In this document: positions 19,176 through 28,379 of the stretch, piece after piece | Layout: every line of letters starts with the position of its first letter | Numbering within the stretch: the first letter of the stretch is position 1 | Assembly (NCBI RefSeq): GCF_006265175.1 | Contig: NZ_VDCQ01000059.1 | Span: 2,203 to 66,202 of the forward strand | DNA from: Paenibacillus hemerocallicola | GTDB lineage: Bacteria; Bacillota; Bacilli; Paenibacillales; NBRC-103111 | Direction of reading: 5' to 3' | DNA length: 64,000 nt | Position numbers and translations under genes: made by a program | Notes under the pieces: model-generated | What the model was told of the DNA's origin: nothing | What the model saw: only the letters and a program-made list of their open reading frames with translations | Databases searched by the model: none

Positions 19176-20684
19176 TTACTTTCCTTGCAGCTGCGATATT
19201 GGGCAAGGAAGCGCAGCCGCCAGCTGTCCCATCAGCCCCATCGCCATTTGGCTGATCGTGCGATAGCCGCTTTTCTGCAGCGCTTCGCCGCCCCGGTTGT
19301 TTTGCGCGGAGCCGGACAGCAGTCCGTCGGGCGTGAGGCAATGCCGCAACGCTTGAAAGGCTCGCTCCGCCGCCGCCATAGCTTCGGCCCCGACCGTATC
19401 CGGCAAAATGCCGTGCCGCGCTTCGAGCGCAAGCGCCGCGGCGATGCCGGCAGAGCCGGAGGTGTCCGGCCCCGTAGCTTCCTCGTCGATGAAGCAGGAC
19501 CACAGTCCGTCCGGACGCTGCGACAGCATCATCACCTGCGCCATTCTTCGTATTTCTTGCTCTACCGTCTCCAGCTGCTCCAACGCCATATTCGCCTCGC
19601 GCAAAGCGATCGCGGATCGCGTAAAGCCCAAAGTATACCAGGCGCAAGCCCGCGCCCAATTGCGATACATATACTGCCGCTGCCAGACGCCCCACTCGGC
19701 GGCGAGGTTCTCCTTGCGCTCCAGCAGGATGCGGACGGACAGCTCGGCCAGATCGGCTCGTCCGCGCTGCCCGGCGATGACCGCCAGCGGATAGCCCACC
19801 GTGTAGCAGCCCTCCGTCGTCATTCCGTGCTTATTCGTCTGCCAGAATGAAATAGCGTCCTCCACAATCGGATGATCGGGCCATACTCTGGTTATAAGGG
19901 CGAGCGGCAGTGTCGATTCGTGAGAATAAAACCGGCCGTCCGAAATATCGCTAAGGTGATTTTCTATAACCAGCTTATCTCCCGCGGGAAAATACAGCCG
20001 CAGATGCCCGAGCAACGCATCGAGCCAGCCATTGTCGGGACAGACTGCATCCAGCTGGAACAAACCGTCAAGCACGCATCCTTCCAGCCAGCCAAAAGGT
20101 TGAATGGAGGAGAACGATTTCAGCTGCACATAAAATTCGGCGAGACGATCGCTTCTGCCGCTTTCGTCATCCTCGCTGTTTTCACCTATTTCATCATTTC
20201 CGCCGTTTTGACCGACCAGAAGCACATGAGGCTGCAGCGTATCCGGAATTTCACTAGAAGCGGGATCGCAGAACATCCAGAACGGCTGCTCCCCGGCAGC
20301 CATCCGCAAGTCCAGACCTTCGTTGATGATTGCGTCCATGTCCTCGCCGGGAATCGGAATTTCGAAGATCTGATGTACATAGGCGTAACGAATATCGAAC
20401 GTGCCGACAAGCTTCCCGCTGCCGGCCAGCGTGACCTCGATTCGTTTCTCCTCGCGCACATCGCATGCCGTACAAATCCGCAAGAAGGCTTGCCTTACGG
20501 CACAGCCGGGCATATTCGCCGTCTGCGGCCAACGGAGCCGGGTACGGTTGCCGCGGGCGGAGCTGTCGATCGCCACCGACTTCCAGCCGAATGGAACCCG
20601 CTTTCCTTCCGGAACTTGAAGAGCGGGGGCAAACTCGCATAGTAGCGGGTATTTGCCGGGGCGGACGGATTTTGTTCCTTTCAA
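19176..20684 (-). CDS. GH88/GH105-like unsaturated glycoside hydrolase with N-terminal beta domain (copy 2)
   Basis: 502 residues. The TTG start at 20684 is supported by GGAGGTG 7 bases upstream. It has the same two-domain layout and motifs as copy 1: GWKSVAIDSSARG, FDIRYAYVHQIFEI, TLQPHVLLVGQNG, YRNWARACAWYTLGF, PDTSGSAGIAAALALEARHGIL and NRGGEALQKSGYRTISQMAMGLMG. An acidic linker insert (GENSEDDESGRSD) near residue 170 is absent from copy 1. No signal peptide. It is convergent with copy 1. Sequence divergence suggests different substrates. The 5' region carries 18-bp tandem repeats and an inverted-repeat element. Confidence 0.75.
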   Translation of the reverse strand: MKGTKSVRPGKYPLLCEFAPALQVPEGKRVPFGWKSVAIDSSARGNRTRLRWPQTANMPGCAVRQAFLRICTACDVREEKRIEVTLAGSGKLVGTFDIRYAYVHQIFEIPIPGEDMDAIINEGLDLRMAAGEQPFWMFCDPASSEIPDTLQPHVLLVGQNGGNDEIGENSEDDESGRSDRLAEFYVQLKSFSSIQPFGWLEGCVLDGLFQLDAVCPDNGWLDALLGHLRLYFPAGDKLVIENHLSDISDGRFYSHESTLPLALITRVWPDHPIVEDAISFWQTNKHGMTTEGCYTVGYPLAVIAGQRGRADLAELSVRILLERKENLAAEWGVWQRQYMYRNWARACAWYTLGFTRSAIALREANMALEQLETVEQEIRRMAQVMMLSQRPDGLWSCFIDEEATGPDTSGSAGIAAALALEARHGILPDTVGAEAMAAAERAFQALRHCLTPDGLLSGSAQNNRGGEALQKSGYRTISQMAMGLMGQLAAALPCPISQLQGK

Positions 20685-20724
20685 CTGCAGACACCTCCAT
20701 AGGTTGACGGTCTTCCCGGCCGCA

Positions 20725-20778
20725 GCCGGGATACCGGACAGAGCCGGGCTACCGGACAGAGCCGGGCTACCGGACAGA
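20725..20778. repeat. Three 18-bp tandem repeats
   Basis: Three head-to-tail copies of gccgggctaccggacaga; the first has a for c at position 7. They lie 41 bases upstream of the minus-strand GH88/105-like copy 2, within its probable leader. There are no spacers, so this is not a CRISPR array. Confidence 0.85.
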
Positions 20779-20884
20779 GCTTGGAAACGATATAAACCTT
20801 AAAAGTCCGGTGAACAACTACAACTCTCGCGAAGTATCCCGAGAAGGCTATCGAATGACAGCGAGGGCGATGACTTCTGAACAT

Positions 20885-21069
20885 AACTGTAAAACATGCA
20901 GTAAAATTCAGGAAAATAGCGAATCTTACTGAAATAGATGGAAAACATGCATTAGAATCGTTAATATACCGGAAAATCGGTGAGAACGGGTAAAAATAGC
21001 TGTATATTTTCCAGTTCACTACCCCACAAAGGGCAACTCTTTATTAAATTACCTGCATGTTTTCCAGTT
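20885..21069. repeat. ~185-bp element bounded by 17-bp inverted repeats
   Basis: AACTGTAAAACATGCAG (20885-20901) is the reverse complement of 21053-21069 with one mismatch. Inside are further copies of ggaaaacatgca and ggaaaat. No coding capacity. A short related string (aactggaaaacat) recurs at 51792. It looks like a small palindromic interspersed element. Confidence 0.6.
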
Positions 21070-21122
21070 GTTTTGGCGGACCTCGCTTTTTCCCTGACTT
21101 GTTGTTCCGCGTCCTGCCCGAA

Positions 21123-21468
21123 TCAAGGCACGATGTTGAACAGCTCGGCATCGTCGAGGAACAATTCCTCGGAAGCGGTCATGCCGTCCACGATTACGAT
21201 AAACTGCACGCTCCCGACCTGCTGATTGTTGAGTACGGCAAGGATTTCCTCCATAATCTGCATATCGATCCGACCGTTTCTCGCTTCGGCCAGCGGCCGC
21301 TCGTCGTTGACCAGGGTGGCGATGTTGGCTCCCGAAACGTTTTTGATATTATAGTTGAGCTGGACGTGGCGTTCGTGTCCGCCGTATTCCGGGAAACAAA
21401 GCGGCGAACAGGATGAGAATCAGGGCCGCCGTGGCGATCGTCCGGATGGAGCGAGAATGGATCGGCAT
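21123..21468 (-). pseudogene. Small secreted protein gene with a frameshift
   Basis: Start ATG at 21468 with AAAGGTGG 9 bases upstream, 37 bases after the SBP-3 stop. Codons 1-26 give a signal-peptide-like start (MPIHSRSIRTIATAALILILF, followed by AALFP). The frame then stops early. Removing one C from the TTTCCC run near 21400 opens a continuous ~114-residue protein: PEYGGHERHVQLNYN, VSGANIATLVNDERPLAEA, MEEILAVLNNQQVGSVQF, ASEELFLDDAELFNIVP. I do not recognise a family. It is either a real single-base mutation or a sequencing error; the intact form would be a small exported partner of SBP-3. Confidence 0.65.
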
Positions 21469-21504
21469 AGGATTGCGCCACCTTTCGTTAGAGTAAGTTT
21501 GAGT

Positions 21505-22839
21505 TTACTTCTTCTCGCCCGTCGCGATTTGATCCGCCTCGATCTGTTTATTCGTTTTCTCCGCCGCTTCCCGCAAGGCCGAGTTGATATCCTTCTTGCC
21601 GAGTACGAAGTCGTAGAAAGCCGTCGTCAGCGCCGCGCTGGCCACGGTGTTGTATTTGCTCTCGATCATGTTCGGCGCATGGATTTTCGGCAGCAACGCC
21701 TTGAAGTTTTTGCCCGTGTAGTCGGAGCCTTCCTGTCCGAAAGCCGCCTTGATCGAATCGTTGTTCAAGACGGTGAACACTCCTTTTTTGGACTGCTTCA
21801 GCTGGAATTCGTCCGAGGTCAAGTAAGCCAGCACTTCAAAAGCGTCGTCCTTGTGCTTGCTCTTGCCGGTCACGTAAAATTGTACGGGATAAGACTGCGG
21901 ACCTACGTCCGGGAAGTCCTTGAAGATCGGGAACGACACATAATCGTAGTTTTTCATATCCGGGATGAGATGGGCGCCGCTGACGGGAAGCCACATGGCG
22001 ACGGTTTGGGCTTTCTCCCATTCCGTCTTTTGCGGTGTAAGCGAAGCGATCTTGTCGCTCATGTCGTAGCCCTGGATTTGATAAAATCGGGCCATGTTTT
22101 CGAGAAAGCCCTTCCATTTTCCATTTTCAAAATCGGCCTTTTTCGTAACGGGGTTAATCAGATTCAAAGAGAGCTGGTTGCGGTTGATCAAATGCCCGAC
22201 GGAGGCGAAAAGCCCGCGGTACTGCACGCCGCCTTCGTTGCGCGTCATCTTTTTCGCCAGCTCGAATACTTCGTCCCAGTTCATGCAGTCCTTCGGGTAA
22301 GCGACCCCGAATTTATCGAACAAATCTTTGTTGTACACGAGCGCGGCGGGGCTCATCGAGGTCGGGATATCATAGATGCCTCCTCCGGCCATCTGCTTGG
22401 ACAGTCCGACGACCGACGGGTCGAGCCGGTTCGTATCGTACTTGTACTTTTTGATTAACGGCGTAATATCGTATTGCAGGTCGAATTTGGCGATCGTATC
22501 GTTAAACGAGGCGGGCGGCGCGGCAATAATGTCCAGCGGCATGCCGGATATGACGGTGTCTTCGATTTTGCTGCCGCGCATAAGCAGCTTCAGCTTGATG
22601 TGCGGAAACTTTCTCTCGATATCGTTCCCGTAGTATTCCATGAAATAGTCGTTATCCCAGGCGAAGTTCTGGTTTTGAATGACGAGCTCGACCGGCTCTT
22701 TCGGTTTGAGCTCTGCCGTCGTCTTGCCGTTTCCCCTTTCATCTGTCCCGTCCGTACGGCTGCAAGCCCCCAGTATCGCGCCCGCGCCGACGAGCGCGGC
22801 GAGCGCAAGTACCGTCCCCGTTTTGATCCGTTTCGACAT
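21505..22839 (-). CDS. Sugar-type ABC solute-binding lipoprotein without permeases (SBP-3)
   Basis: 444 residues. The signal peptide ends in lipobox LGAC at about residue 26, followed by a charged linker. The SBP family 1 fold shows IIAAPPASFNDTIAK, ALVYNKDLFDKFGVAYPKDC, YDYVSFPIFKDFPDVG and KHKDDAFEVLAYLTSDEFQLK. It is divergent from the split AraC regulator, which probably controls it, and followed by the small frameshifted secreted gene. No permease genes are nearby. It shares the DKFG-x-PYPKD signature with SBP-1 and SBP-2. Confidence 0.88.
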   Translation of the reverse strand: MSKRIKTGTVLALAALVGAGAILGACSRTDGTDERGNGKTTAELKPKEPVELVIQNQNFAWDNDYFMEYYGNDIERKFPHIKLKLLMRGSKIEDTVISGMPLDIIAAPPASFNDTIAKFDLQYDITPLIKKYKYDTNRLDPSVVGLSKQMAGGGIYDIPTSMSPAALVYNKDLFDKFGVAYPKDCMNWDEVFELAKKMTRNEGGVQYRGLFASVGHLINRNQLSLNLINPVTKKADFENGKWKGFLENMARFYQIQGYDMSDKIASLTPQKTEWEKAQTVAMWLPVSGAHLIPDMKNYDYVSFPIFKDFPDVGPQSYPVQFYVTGKSKHKDDAFEVLAYLTSDEFQLKQSKKGVFTVLNNDSIKAAFGQEGSDYTGKNFKALLPKIHAPNMIESKYNTVASAALTTAFYDFVLGKKDINSALREAAEKTNKQIEADQIATGEKK

Positions 22840-23039
22840 GGCGTATCGTTCCCCTTTTTCGTTCGAATGGTGTTGCCCTTTCAGTATTCAATATTTGGGC
22901 GGCGATAACTATTTCAAATCGTTAATATTTATTACACATCTTTAATCAAGGCCGTTAATTCGCTTACTTTCGGCGAGGAAGCGTGCTACCATAGATGAAC
23001 AGACCCTTGGTCCCCACTGTATGAAACAGGAGGTAGTTG

Positions 23040-25258
23040 GTGTTGCCATTCGGTTTCAGGCTCGCTCTTCGCAATGTATATTTTCGGAGGCTGATCATTT
23101 CATTCAGCGCCATTACGCTGGTCATCTCCTGCTTTTGCGGAGCGATACTTGTCCATAGAGGGCTGCAGGCCATCGACGACAATTTCTCCCGGACGGGCAT
23201 CGCCCAGTTGAACGAGGTGCGAACCTACATGGAGAGCACGTATCTCAACAGCTACAAAACGGCTTTGATCGGCGACGTTCTTTCTACGATCAATCCATAT
23301 GGCCCGGAGGATGTCCTCTACTCGCTGTACGGCAATCATAGTCCGAATCTATCCAAATCTTTCGCCTTGTGAACCATCTGAAATCTGCCGTTACAGCTAA
23401 CGAGGGAATCGACGGCATATCGATTTATTTCAATAAAATGGGCTATATCGTCGATCAGGAATCCTTCTATGAAGCGTCGAAGCATTCTTCCAAATATGGG
23501 CTGATCGCGAATCTGGACTCGATGCCTCTGCAGCGATGGTTCCCGCATACGGTTTCTTACGGCGACGGTTATGAGGAGACGGTGCTCACTTATGCGCATA
23601 CCTTTCCTCTTCATGCGGATCGCGGCAATATTGAAGGCTACGTCTTCATCGATATGTTGGCGGACCAGGCTCGCGGCGTTCTGGATGCGCTGCGGCGCGA
23701 TCCGGCGGAGAAGCTGTACATGTACAGCAGCCGGGACGAATGGGCCATCGGTTCGAGCAATGTGCCGGAGCGGCAGCTGGCGGCTTTTCAAAGAAACATG
23801 GAGTCCGGTCCCAAGGTCGGCAAGCAATCCGACGGAACTTACTTCAGCTACATCGCCGCCGCCGATCCCAGGCTGGATTGGATGTTCGCTTCCGTGCGGC
23901 CGGCCGCGGCTATTGCGCCAGCGCAGCAGGACATGTACGTGCAGGCCATTCTCGTCTGTATCGGCATATGGATCATCGGGATCGTACTCTCGTATGCGAT
24001 ATCTTTGAAATCCTACGAGCCCGTGCGGCATATGCTGATCAGGCTGAGGGAAATGAACAGCGGTCCTATGCCGAGCCACCCGCACAATGAATTTAAAATG
24101 GTGGATCACGTCCTGACGGGTCTGAACGCGACGATCAAGAAGTTGACCGGACAGGTGGACGGAAACAAGCTTCATGCTTTACTCAGCGGGCATTTGCTGC
24201 CGAACGAGCTTCCCGAATATTTGCAAGCCCGTTCCAGGTATGCGGTAGCGAAGGTGAGGCTCGAGAACGGCAGCGTGGAGCATTGGAGTTCCAGATTTCG
24301 TCACATCCCGTCCCCTTTCCCGCATAAAGTGGTCGTCAAGCATGAGGGAGAGCTCTGCATTCTTTATTATGCCTTGGATGGCGGCGAGCGGGAAAGTCGA
24401 CGCATTCATGAGCATTTGGCCGCCGTGTTGGAGGCGGGGGAGGAGGGGGCCGCATTCGCCGCCGGTATTGGAAGCGTTTGCGATCATGCGGAAGGGATTC
24501 CGGCTTCGTATGAGCAGGCCCGGCAGGCGCTGGGCTACGTATTCATCGAAGAGATCGACCGTATTATTCCTTACGAGGAGATTTGCTCGCGGACGGAGAT
24601 GCCGACCCTCCATTACGAGCCTTTCGAGCAAGCGCTGCGGGCGGGCAATCTACAGGCCGTGGAGCAATTTATCGACGAATTCGGCAAAATCATGAAAGGT
24701 TCCCGTTACCCTCTGGAAGCGATCGAGCTGTCGCTTCTGCAGATGACGGTTACGATGTCGAAGGTCATTATCGACATGAATACTCAAGAAAGCATGTTTT
24801 CCTCCTCCTTGCTATTTCGCGACAGGAAGAAGGAGACGTTCGCCCGGACGCTCGACGGCATCCGCGACCAGAGCATCCAGATTGCCCTGCACATTCAACA
24901 GCATCTGCTTCACAACATCCAATACGAAACGATATACAAGCTGAAGTCTTACATCGATTCCCACTTGCAGGAAGACGTATCGCTCGACCGTCTGGCCGAG
25001 CTCGCGTCCTTGTCGCCCCAATATATATCCAAGCAGTTTAAAGAGGTGTTGCAGGTTTCTTTTATCGAATATTTGACAAATGCGCGTATGGAGCGGGCTT
25101 GCGAGCTGTTGGGCGGGTCGGCGATGCCGGTGACCGAGATCGCCGGCCAGACGGGATTCAACAACGTCCCGTATTTCTGCTCCAAATTCAAGCATATATA
25201 CGGAGTTACGCCGATCCAATACAGAAAGTCTTTGAAGAAAGCACCGGAGCCGACTTAG
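23040..25258 (+). pseudogene. Membrane-anchored AraC regulator split by a frameshift
   Basis: Two frames together make one protein. Frame 1 starts at GTG 23040 (AGGAGG 6 bases upstream): TM1 (LIISFSAITLVISCFCGAIL) and the start of an extracytoplasmic sensor, stopping at 23372. Frame 2 (23369-25258, 629 codons) continues the sensor (GIDGISIYFNKMGYIVD), TM2 (VQAILVCIGIWIIGIVLSYAI), a linker and a C-terminal AraC double HTH (LASLSPQYISKQFKEVLQVSFIEYL, IAGQTGFNNVPYFCSKFKHIYGVTP in outline). Restoring one A at the AAA near 23355 gives NLSKIFRLVNHL in frame. The frames overlap by GTGA, so coupled translation of two pieces cannot be excluded. It probably senses a ligand outside the cell and controls the divergent SBP-3. 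Confidence 0.8.
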
Positions 25259-25349
25259 GTTCCCTTAGATCAAGGAAACTCAAAACAACCTGTCCGAAGC
25301 TTTGAAAACCGTAGTCTTTATTTTCAATATAAAGAGAGGTAGAGAACGT

Positions 25350-26813
25350 TTGAATCGATTAAAAAGCGATATCCCGGAGAACCACGGTCTTCCTTCAAAG
25401 GCGCTTTCGCGGTTTTTTGACAGGATAGAAGAAAAACATTTGCAGGTGAATAGCTTTATGCTGCTTCAGGATGGTCAAGTAACCGCGCGCATGTGGCGTG
25501 CACCTTATCGGCCGGATTCCCCGCAATTGTTGTATTCCCTTAGCAAAAGCATCACTTCAATAGCTGTTGGCATAGCGGCGGATAACGGATATTTGCAATT
25601 GGACGATCAGGTTATTAATTTTTTCCTTGAACGATGTCCTGAGAGAATATCGGACAATTTGTCGAAGATGACGATCCACCATCTTTTGTCGATGAACACG
25701 GGTCATCGTTTCAATATTTACAATGCCGTAACCGGGGAGAAGGACTGGGTAAGATCCTTTTTGTCTATGGAAGTGGAATGCGAGCCGGGGAGTCATTATT
25801 CGTACAATACGCCTGCCGCATACATGCTGTCGGCTATTATTCGGCAAGCGACCGGTCAACATTTGGTCGATTTCCTGATGCCCCGGTTGTTCAAACCATT
25901 GGGAATCGAGCGCCCGGTATGGGAAACTTGTCCGATGGGCATTGCCGCCGGAGGCATGGGATTGAGTCTGACAACCGAGGACGTGGCCAAGATTGGTCAG
26001 CTGCTGCTGGACAAGGGCAAGGTTGAAGGCAAAGCAGTTGTTTCCGAAGCTTATGTGGCTATGGCTACCCGAGAACAAAGCGATAACCGCCATGGAGCAA
26101 CCGAAATCGATTCTGCTCAAGGCTACGGCTATCAATTTCATTTAGGTCGCAGAGGCTGCTACAGGGGCGGCGGTTCATTCGGCCAGCTTTGCTTTGTGGC
26201 GCCCGAACCACGTATCGTTATTGTGGCAACGGCGGCTTTCGGCAAGGGGCAGAGCCAGACGTTACTCGATTTGATCTATGAGCATATAATCGATGAGTTG
26301 GATCGTAGCCATATCGCTCGATCACTTACAGCCGATAGTGCCGCTCTCTGGCAACGCTTTGCCGATATGGAGTATCCGGTCCCGGCACCCCACCCGATCC
26401 CGGGCGACTTACCGGATCTGGACGGTCGCTGTTACAGGTTAGCGGACAATCCGGAGAGGCTACACAGGCTCGATTTCGCTCGTCAAGGGGAACGGTTGGA
26501 GGTTCGGCTTTGTTACGAGGAGCGCGAGAATCGGGTACTCGAATTTGACTTCCGACTTCCGGTACATATACAAGATACGTTTGTGAAAGATTTGGCCATA
26601 CACCGGCAAGAAGCTGTCACACATGCCGTATGGCACGATAGCACAACGTTGAAGTTGATCTTGTTATATATCGAAACCCCGTACTGCGTGAATTATACGA
26701 TACAATTCAATGAAAGAGGCATTGATCTTCATTTTCATATCAATGTTTCATTGACGCTAAGGGACTATCGGGCTTCGGGAATGCTCGTAGAGAAAGATCT
26801 AAGATCTGAATGA
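25350..26813 (+). CDS. Serine hydrolase, class C beta-lactamase / PBP-like
   Basis: 487 residues from the TTG at 25350 (GAGAGG about 10 bases upstream); the longer frame to 25302 lacks a ribosome-binding site. The beta-lactamase domain spans ~1-340 with SxxK as SLSKS at about residue 67, YxN-type SYNTPAAYMLSAIIRQATG, and GGGSFGQLCFV in place of the KTG box. A C-terminal ~150-residue beta domain follows. There is no signal peptide, so the protein appears cytoplasmic; members act as esterases, amidases or D-aminopeptidases. Resistance to beta-lactams is not implied. Its stop overlaps a short decayed frame. Confidence 0.85.
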   Translation: MNRLKSDIPENHGLPSKALSRFFDRIEEKHLQVNSFMLLQDGQVTARMWRAPYRPDSPQLLYSLSKSITSIAVGIAADNGYLQLDDQVINFFLERCPERISDNLSKMTIHHLLSMNTGHRFNIYNAVTGEKDWVRSFLSMEVECEPGSHYSYNTPAAYMLSAIIRQATGQHLVDFLMPRLFKPLGIERPVWETCPMGIAAGGMGLSLTTEDVAKIGQLLLDKGKVEGKAVVSEAYVAMATREQSDNRHGATEIDSAQGYGYQFHLGRRGCYRGGGSFGQLCFVAPEPRIVIVATAAFGKGQSQTLLDLIYEHIIDELDRSHIARSLTADSAALWQRFADMEYPVPAPHPIPGDLPDLDGRCYRLADNPERLHRLDFARQGERLEVRLCYEERENRVLEFDFRLPVHIQDTFVKDLAIHRQEAVTHAVWHDSTTLKLILLYIETPYCVNYTIQFNERGIDLHFHINVSLTLRDYRASGMLVEKDLRSE

Positions 26814-26917
26814 TCAGAGTTGGCTATCTGGGCATATCGCCCGCAACAAGTTTGAAACGTTCCCTTTAGAGCTGGAAAGACTTCCGAATTTGCAGTACGT
26901 CCATTCGGATGCCTGAA
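26810..26917 (+). pseudogene. Short decayed frame after the serine hydrolase
   Basis: An ATG overlapping the preceding stop (ATGA) opens MIRVGYLGISPATSLKRS, which stops after 19 codons. A +1 shift continues with PLELERLPNLQYVHSDA. It looks like the remains of a translationally coupled gene. The family is not identified. Confidence 0.3.
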
Positions 26918-26978
26918 ATATCTACTGATTCTAGCCGGCCCGCAGACCGCCTTTTACAAGGATTCATGCTTGTTTTAC

Positions 26979-27012
26979 AACAGACCTGCGCAGGGAGCGG
27001 GTCTGTTTTTCC
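26979..27012. terminator. Terminator between convergent units
   Basis: Stem ACAGACCTGC / GCGGGTCTGT followed by TTTTTCC on the plus strand. It separates the serine-hydrolase unit from the minus-strand ABC unit. Confidence 0.75.
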
Positions 27013-27023
27013 ATGTGCGGCTT

Positions 27024-27536
27024 TTAGTCAATTTCAAAAGTGAAGCCGGAGGGCGTGCGCGTATTGTTCAGCAGCGGTTCGGTCACGGTTTCGCCTCCGC
27101 TCACCGTATAGCTGACGGTATCCGGCCGCCGCTCCAGCGTAACCTTATAACGGCCCGGGCCGACCGGCCGGCCTTCGCCGTCAACCGGATTCCAGGGGAC
27201 GACGAAGCTGTAATAGGATCCGTCATGGAGCGGCCCTTCGATAGTCGGCAGCGTCGTTTCATAAACGGACGATACGGGCCGACCGGCATCGTCGATATAG
27301 GCTTGTCCGAGGGCACCCTGGCGGAGGTGTTCGAGCTGCGGCACGAGCTTCGCCAACTGGTGGCGGGGATTTCCGTGTGCTGTACGTCCAGCATGGACAT
27401 GTCCCCGTCCAGTGCGGCTGCCTTGCTGGTGCCGCATACCTGCTGCATGATGATCCCGCTCGTCCGCGACCCCTTCCGTGAGAACGACGCGGTTTGGGCC
27501 CAACTGCTCCATGGCATCGCCCACCGGCAGGGTCAA
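27024..27536 (-). pseudogene. Decayed partner of the ABC unit (two compensating frameshifts)
   Basis: The annotated frame (TTG at 27536, 4 bases after the permease stop) begins plausibly (MTLPVGDAMEQLGPNRVVLTEG) and ends plausibly (HQLAKLVPQLEHLRQGALGQ, PVGPGRYKVTLERRPDTVSY). The middle reads as low-quality His/Arg/Gly. In another frame the middle gives SGIIMQQVCGTSKAAALDGD and MSMLDVQHTEIPAT, which looks coding. This suggests one indel near 27470 and a compensating one near 27360. The end resembles a small beta-sandwich domain of BsuPI type (weak). Position implies a product working with the ATPase and permease. Confidence 0.5.
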
Positions 27537-27539
27537 GCG

Positions 27540-28379
27540 CTACAGATCCTTCCGGCTGAACGCCCGGCACCCCAGCAAGAGCAGAACCGCCGCATACCCC
27601 ACCGTATACAGGAGGAAGGCATTCGAAGGAACACTCGGTATGGTAAAAGGCCCCATGTCAGCCGTCGCCAACCCGGCCCAATCCGCTCCCCCCAGAACCT
27701 CGTAGAGGCTTCTTCGGTAGACCGAGTCCGTGGGCAGGAGAAGCCCGGTCAGAAGGACGAATTTTTCCACTGCGGGGTTGGTCCCTCCATAACTCGATAC
27801 CCCTTCGACCAGCCCGTTGAAAAGGGCAAACCCGTATAGCAAGGCTGCGCAGATCCCGTTCCCCAGCATCGGCAAATAAACGGAGCCCAGCATGGTCAGC
27901 GTGAGGAGAAGGAGCGGCATCCAGAGAAACAGCCCGAGGCCTCTCAGCAGGTCCCCCGCCAGTACGGGAAGTCCGGCCAGGCTGTGGATGGTCCAGACCA
28001 CGGAAACGAACAGGGCTGTGCTGTACACGACGATCCAGACGGCGTGGCCCAGCCATTTGGCCAGATAGAGCTTCCAACGGGGGATGGGGCGGGCGGCGAC
28101 GGCCAGCAGCAGGCCGTTCTCCTGCTCGCCCGTGACGGTTCCCATAGCTGAGAAAAGCACGAAGAAGGCCGCAAGGAATTGCGAGAAAAAAAGTCCCAGC
28201 ACCATCAGCACCATGCTGTTCAGCAATCGTTCGGCGGGTGAGTCTTGCCCGGCCATGCCGGACAGCTCCCGGACCCCGAAGGCGAACAGGACCAGAAAGA
28301 CGAAGGTCAGAATTAGCGTGACCAGAAACACCCGCTTGCGGGTCAGTTCCTTGAAGGTGGCGGAGATATACATGGTCAT
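27540..28379 (-). CDS. ABC transporter permease (ABC-2 type)
   Basis: 279 residues from the ATG at 28379 (AGGAGGTG upstream), overlapping the ATPase stop by ATGA. The longer frame to 28619 only reads antisense of the ATPase gene. About six hydrophobic segments are visible, including VFLVTLILTFVFLVLFAFGV, SQFLAAFFVLFSAMGTV, WLGHAVWIVVYSTALFVSVV and YTVGYAAVLLLLGCRAFS. The ExxGLLLAVAARPIPRWKLYLAKWLG segment is typical of NosY/NatB-like permeases. With the ATPase it forms an exporter or membrane-remodelling complex of unknown substrate. Confidence 0.85.
   Translation of the reverse strand: MTMYISATFKELTRKRVFLVTLILTFVFLVLFAFGVRELSGMAGQDSPAERLLNSMVLMVLGLFFSQFLAAFFVLFSAMGTVTGEQENGLLLAVAARPIPRWKLYLAKWLGHAVWIVVYSTALFVSVVWTIHSLAGLPVLAGDLLRGLGLFLWMPLLLLTLTMLGSVYLPMLGNGICAALLYGFALFNGLVEGVSSYGGTNPAVEKFVLLTGLLLPTDSVYRRSLYEVLGGADWAGLATADMGPFTIPSVPSNAFLLYTVGYAAVLLLLGCRAFSRKDL

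Noticed and set aside
20725-20778. Possible CRISPR array
   Set aside because: The 18-bp units are directly adjacent without spacers; simple tandem repeat.
25350-26813. Beta-lactam resistance gene
   Set aside because: SxxK and YxN occur across the whole serine-hydrolase family; no signal peptide and no KTG box, so resistance is not supported.
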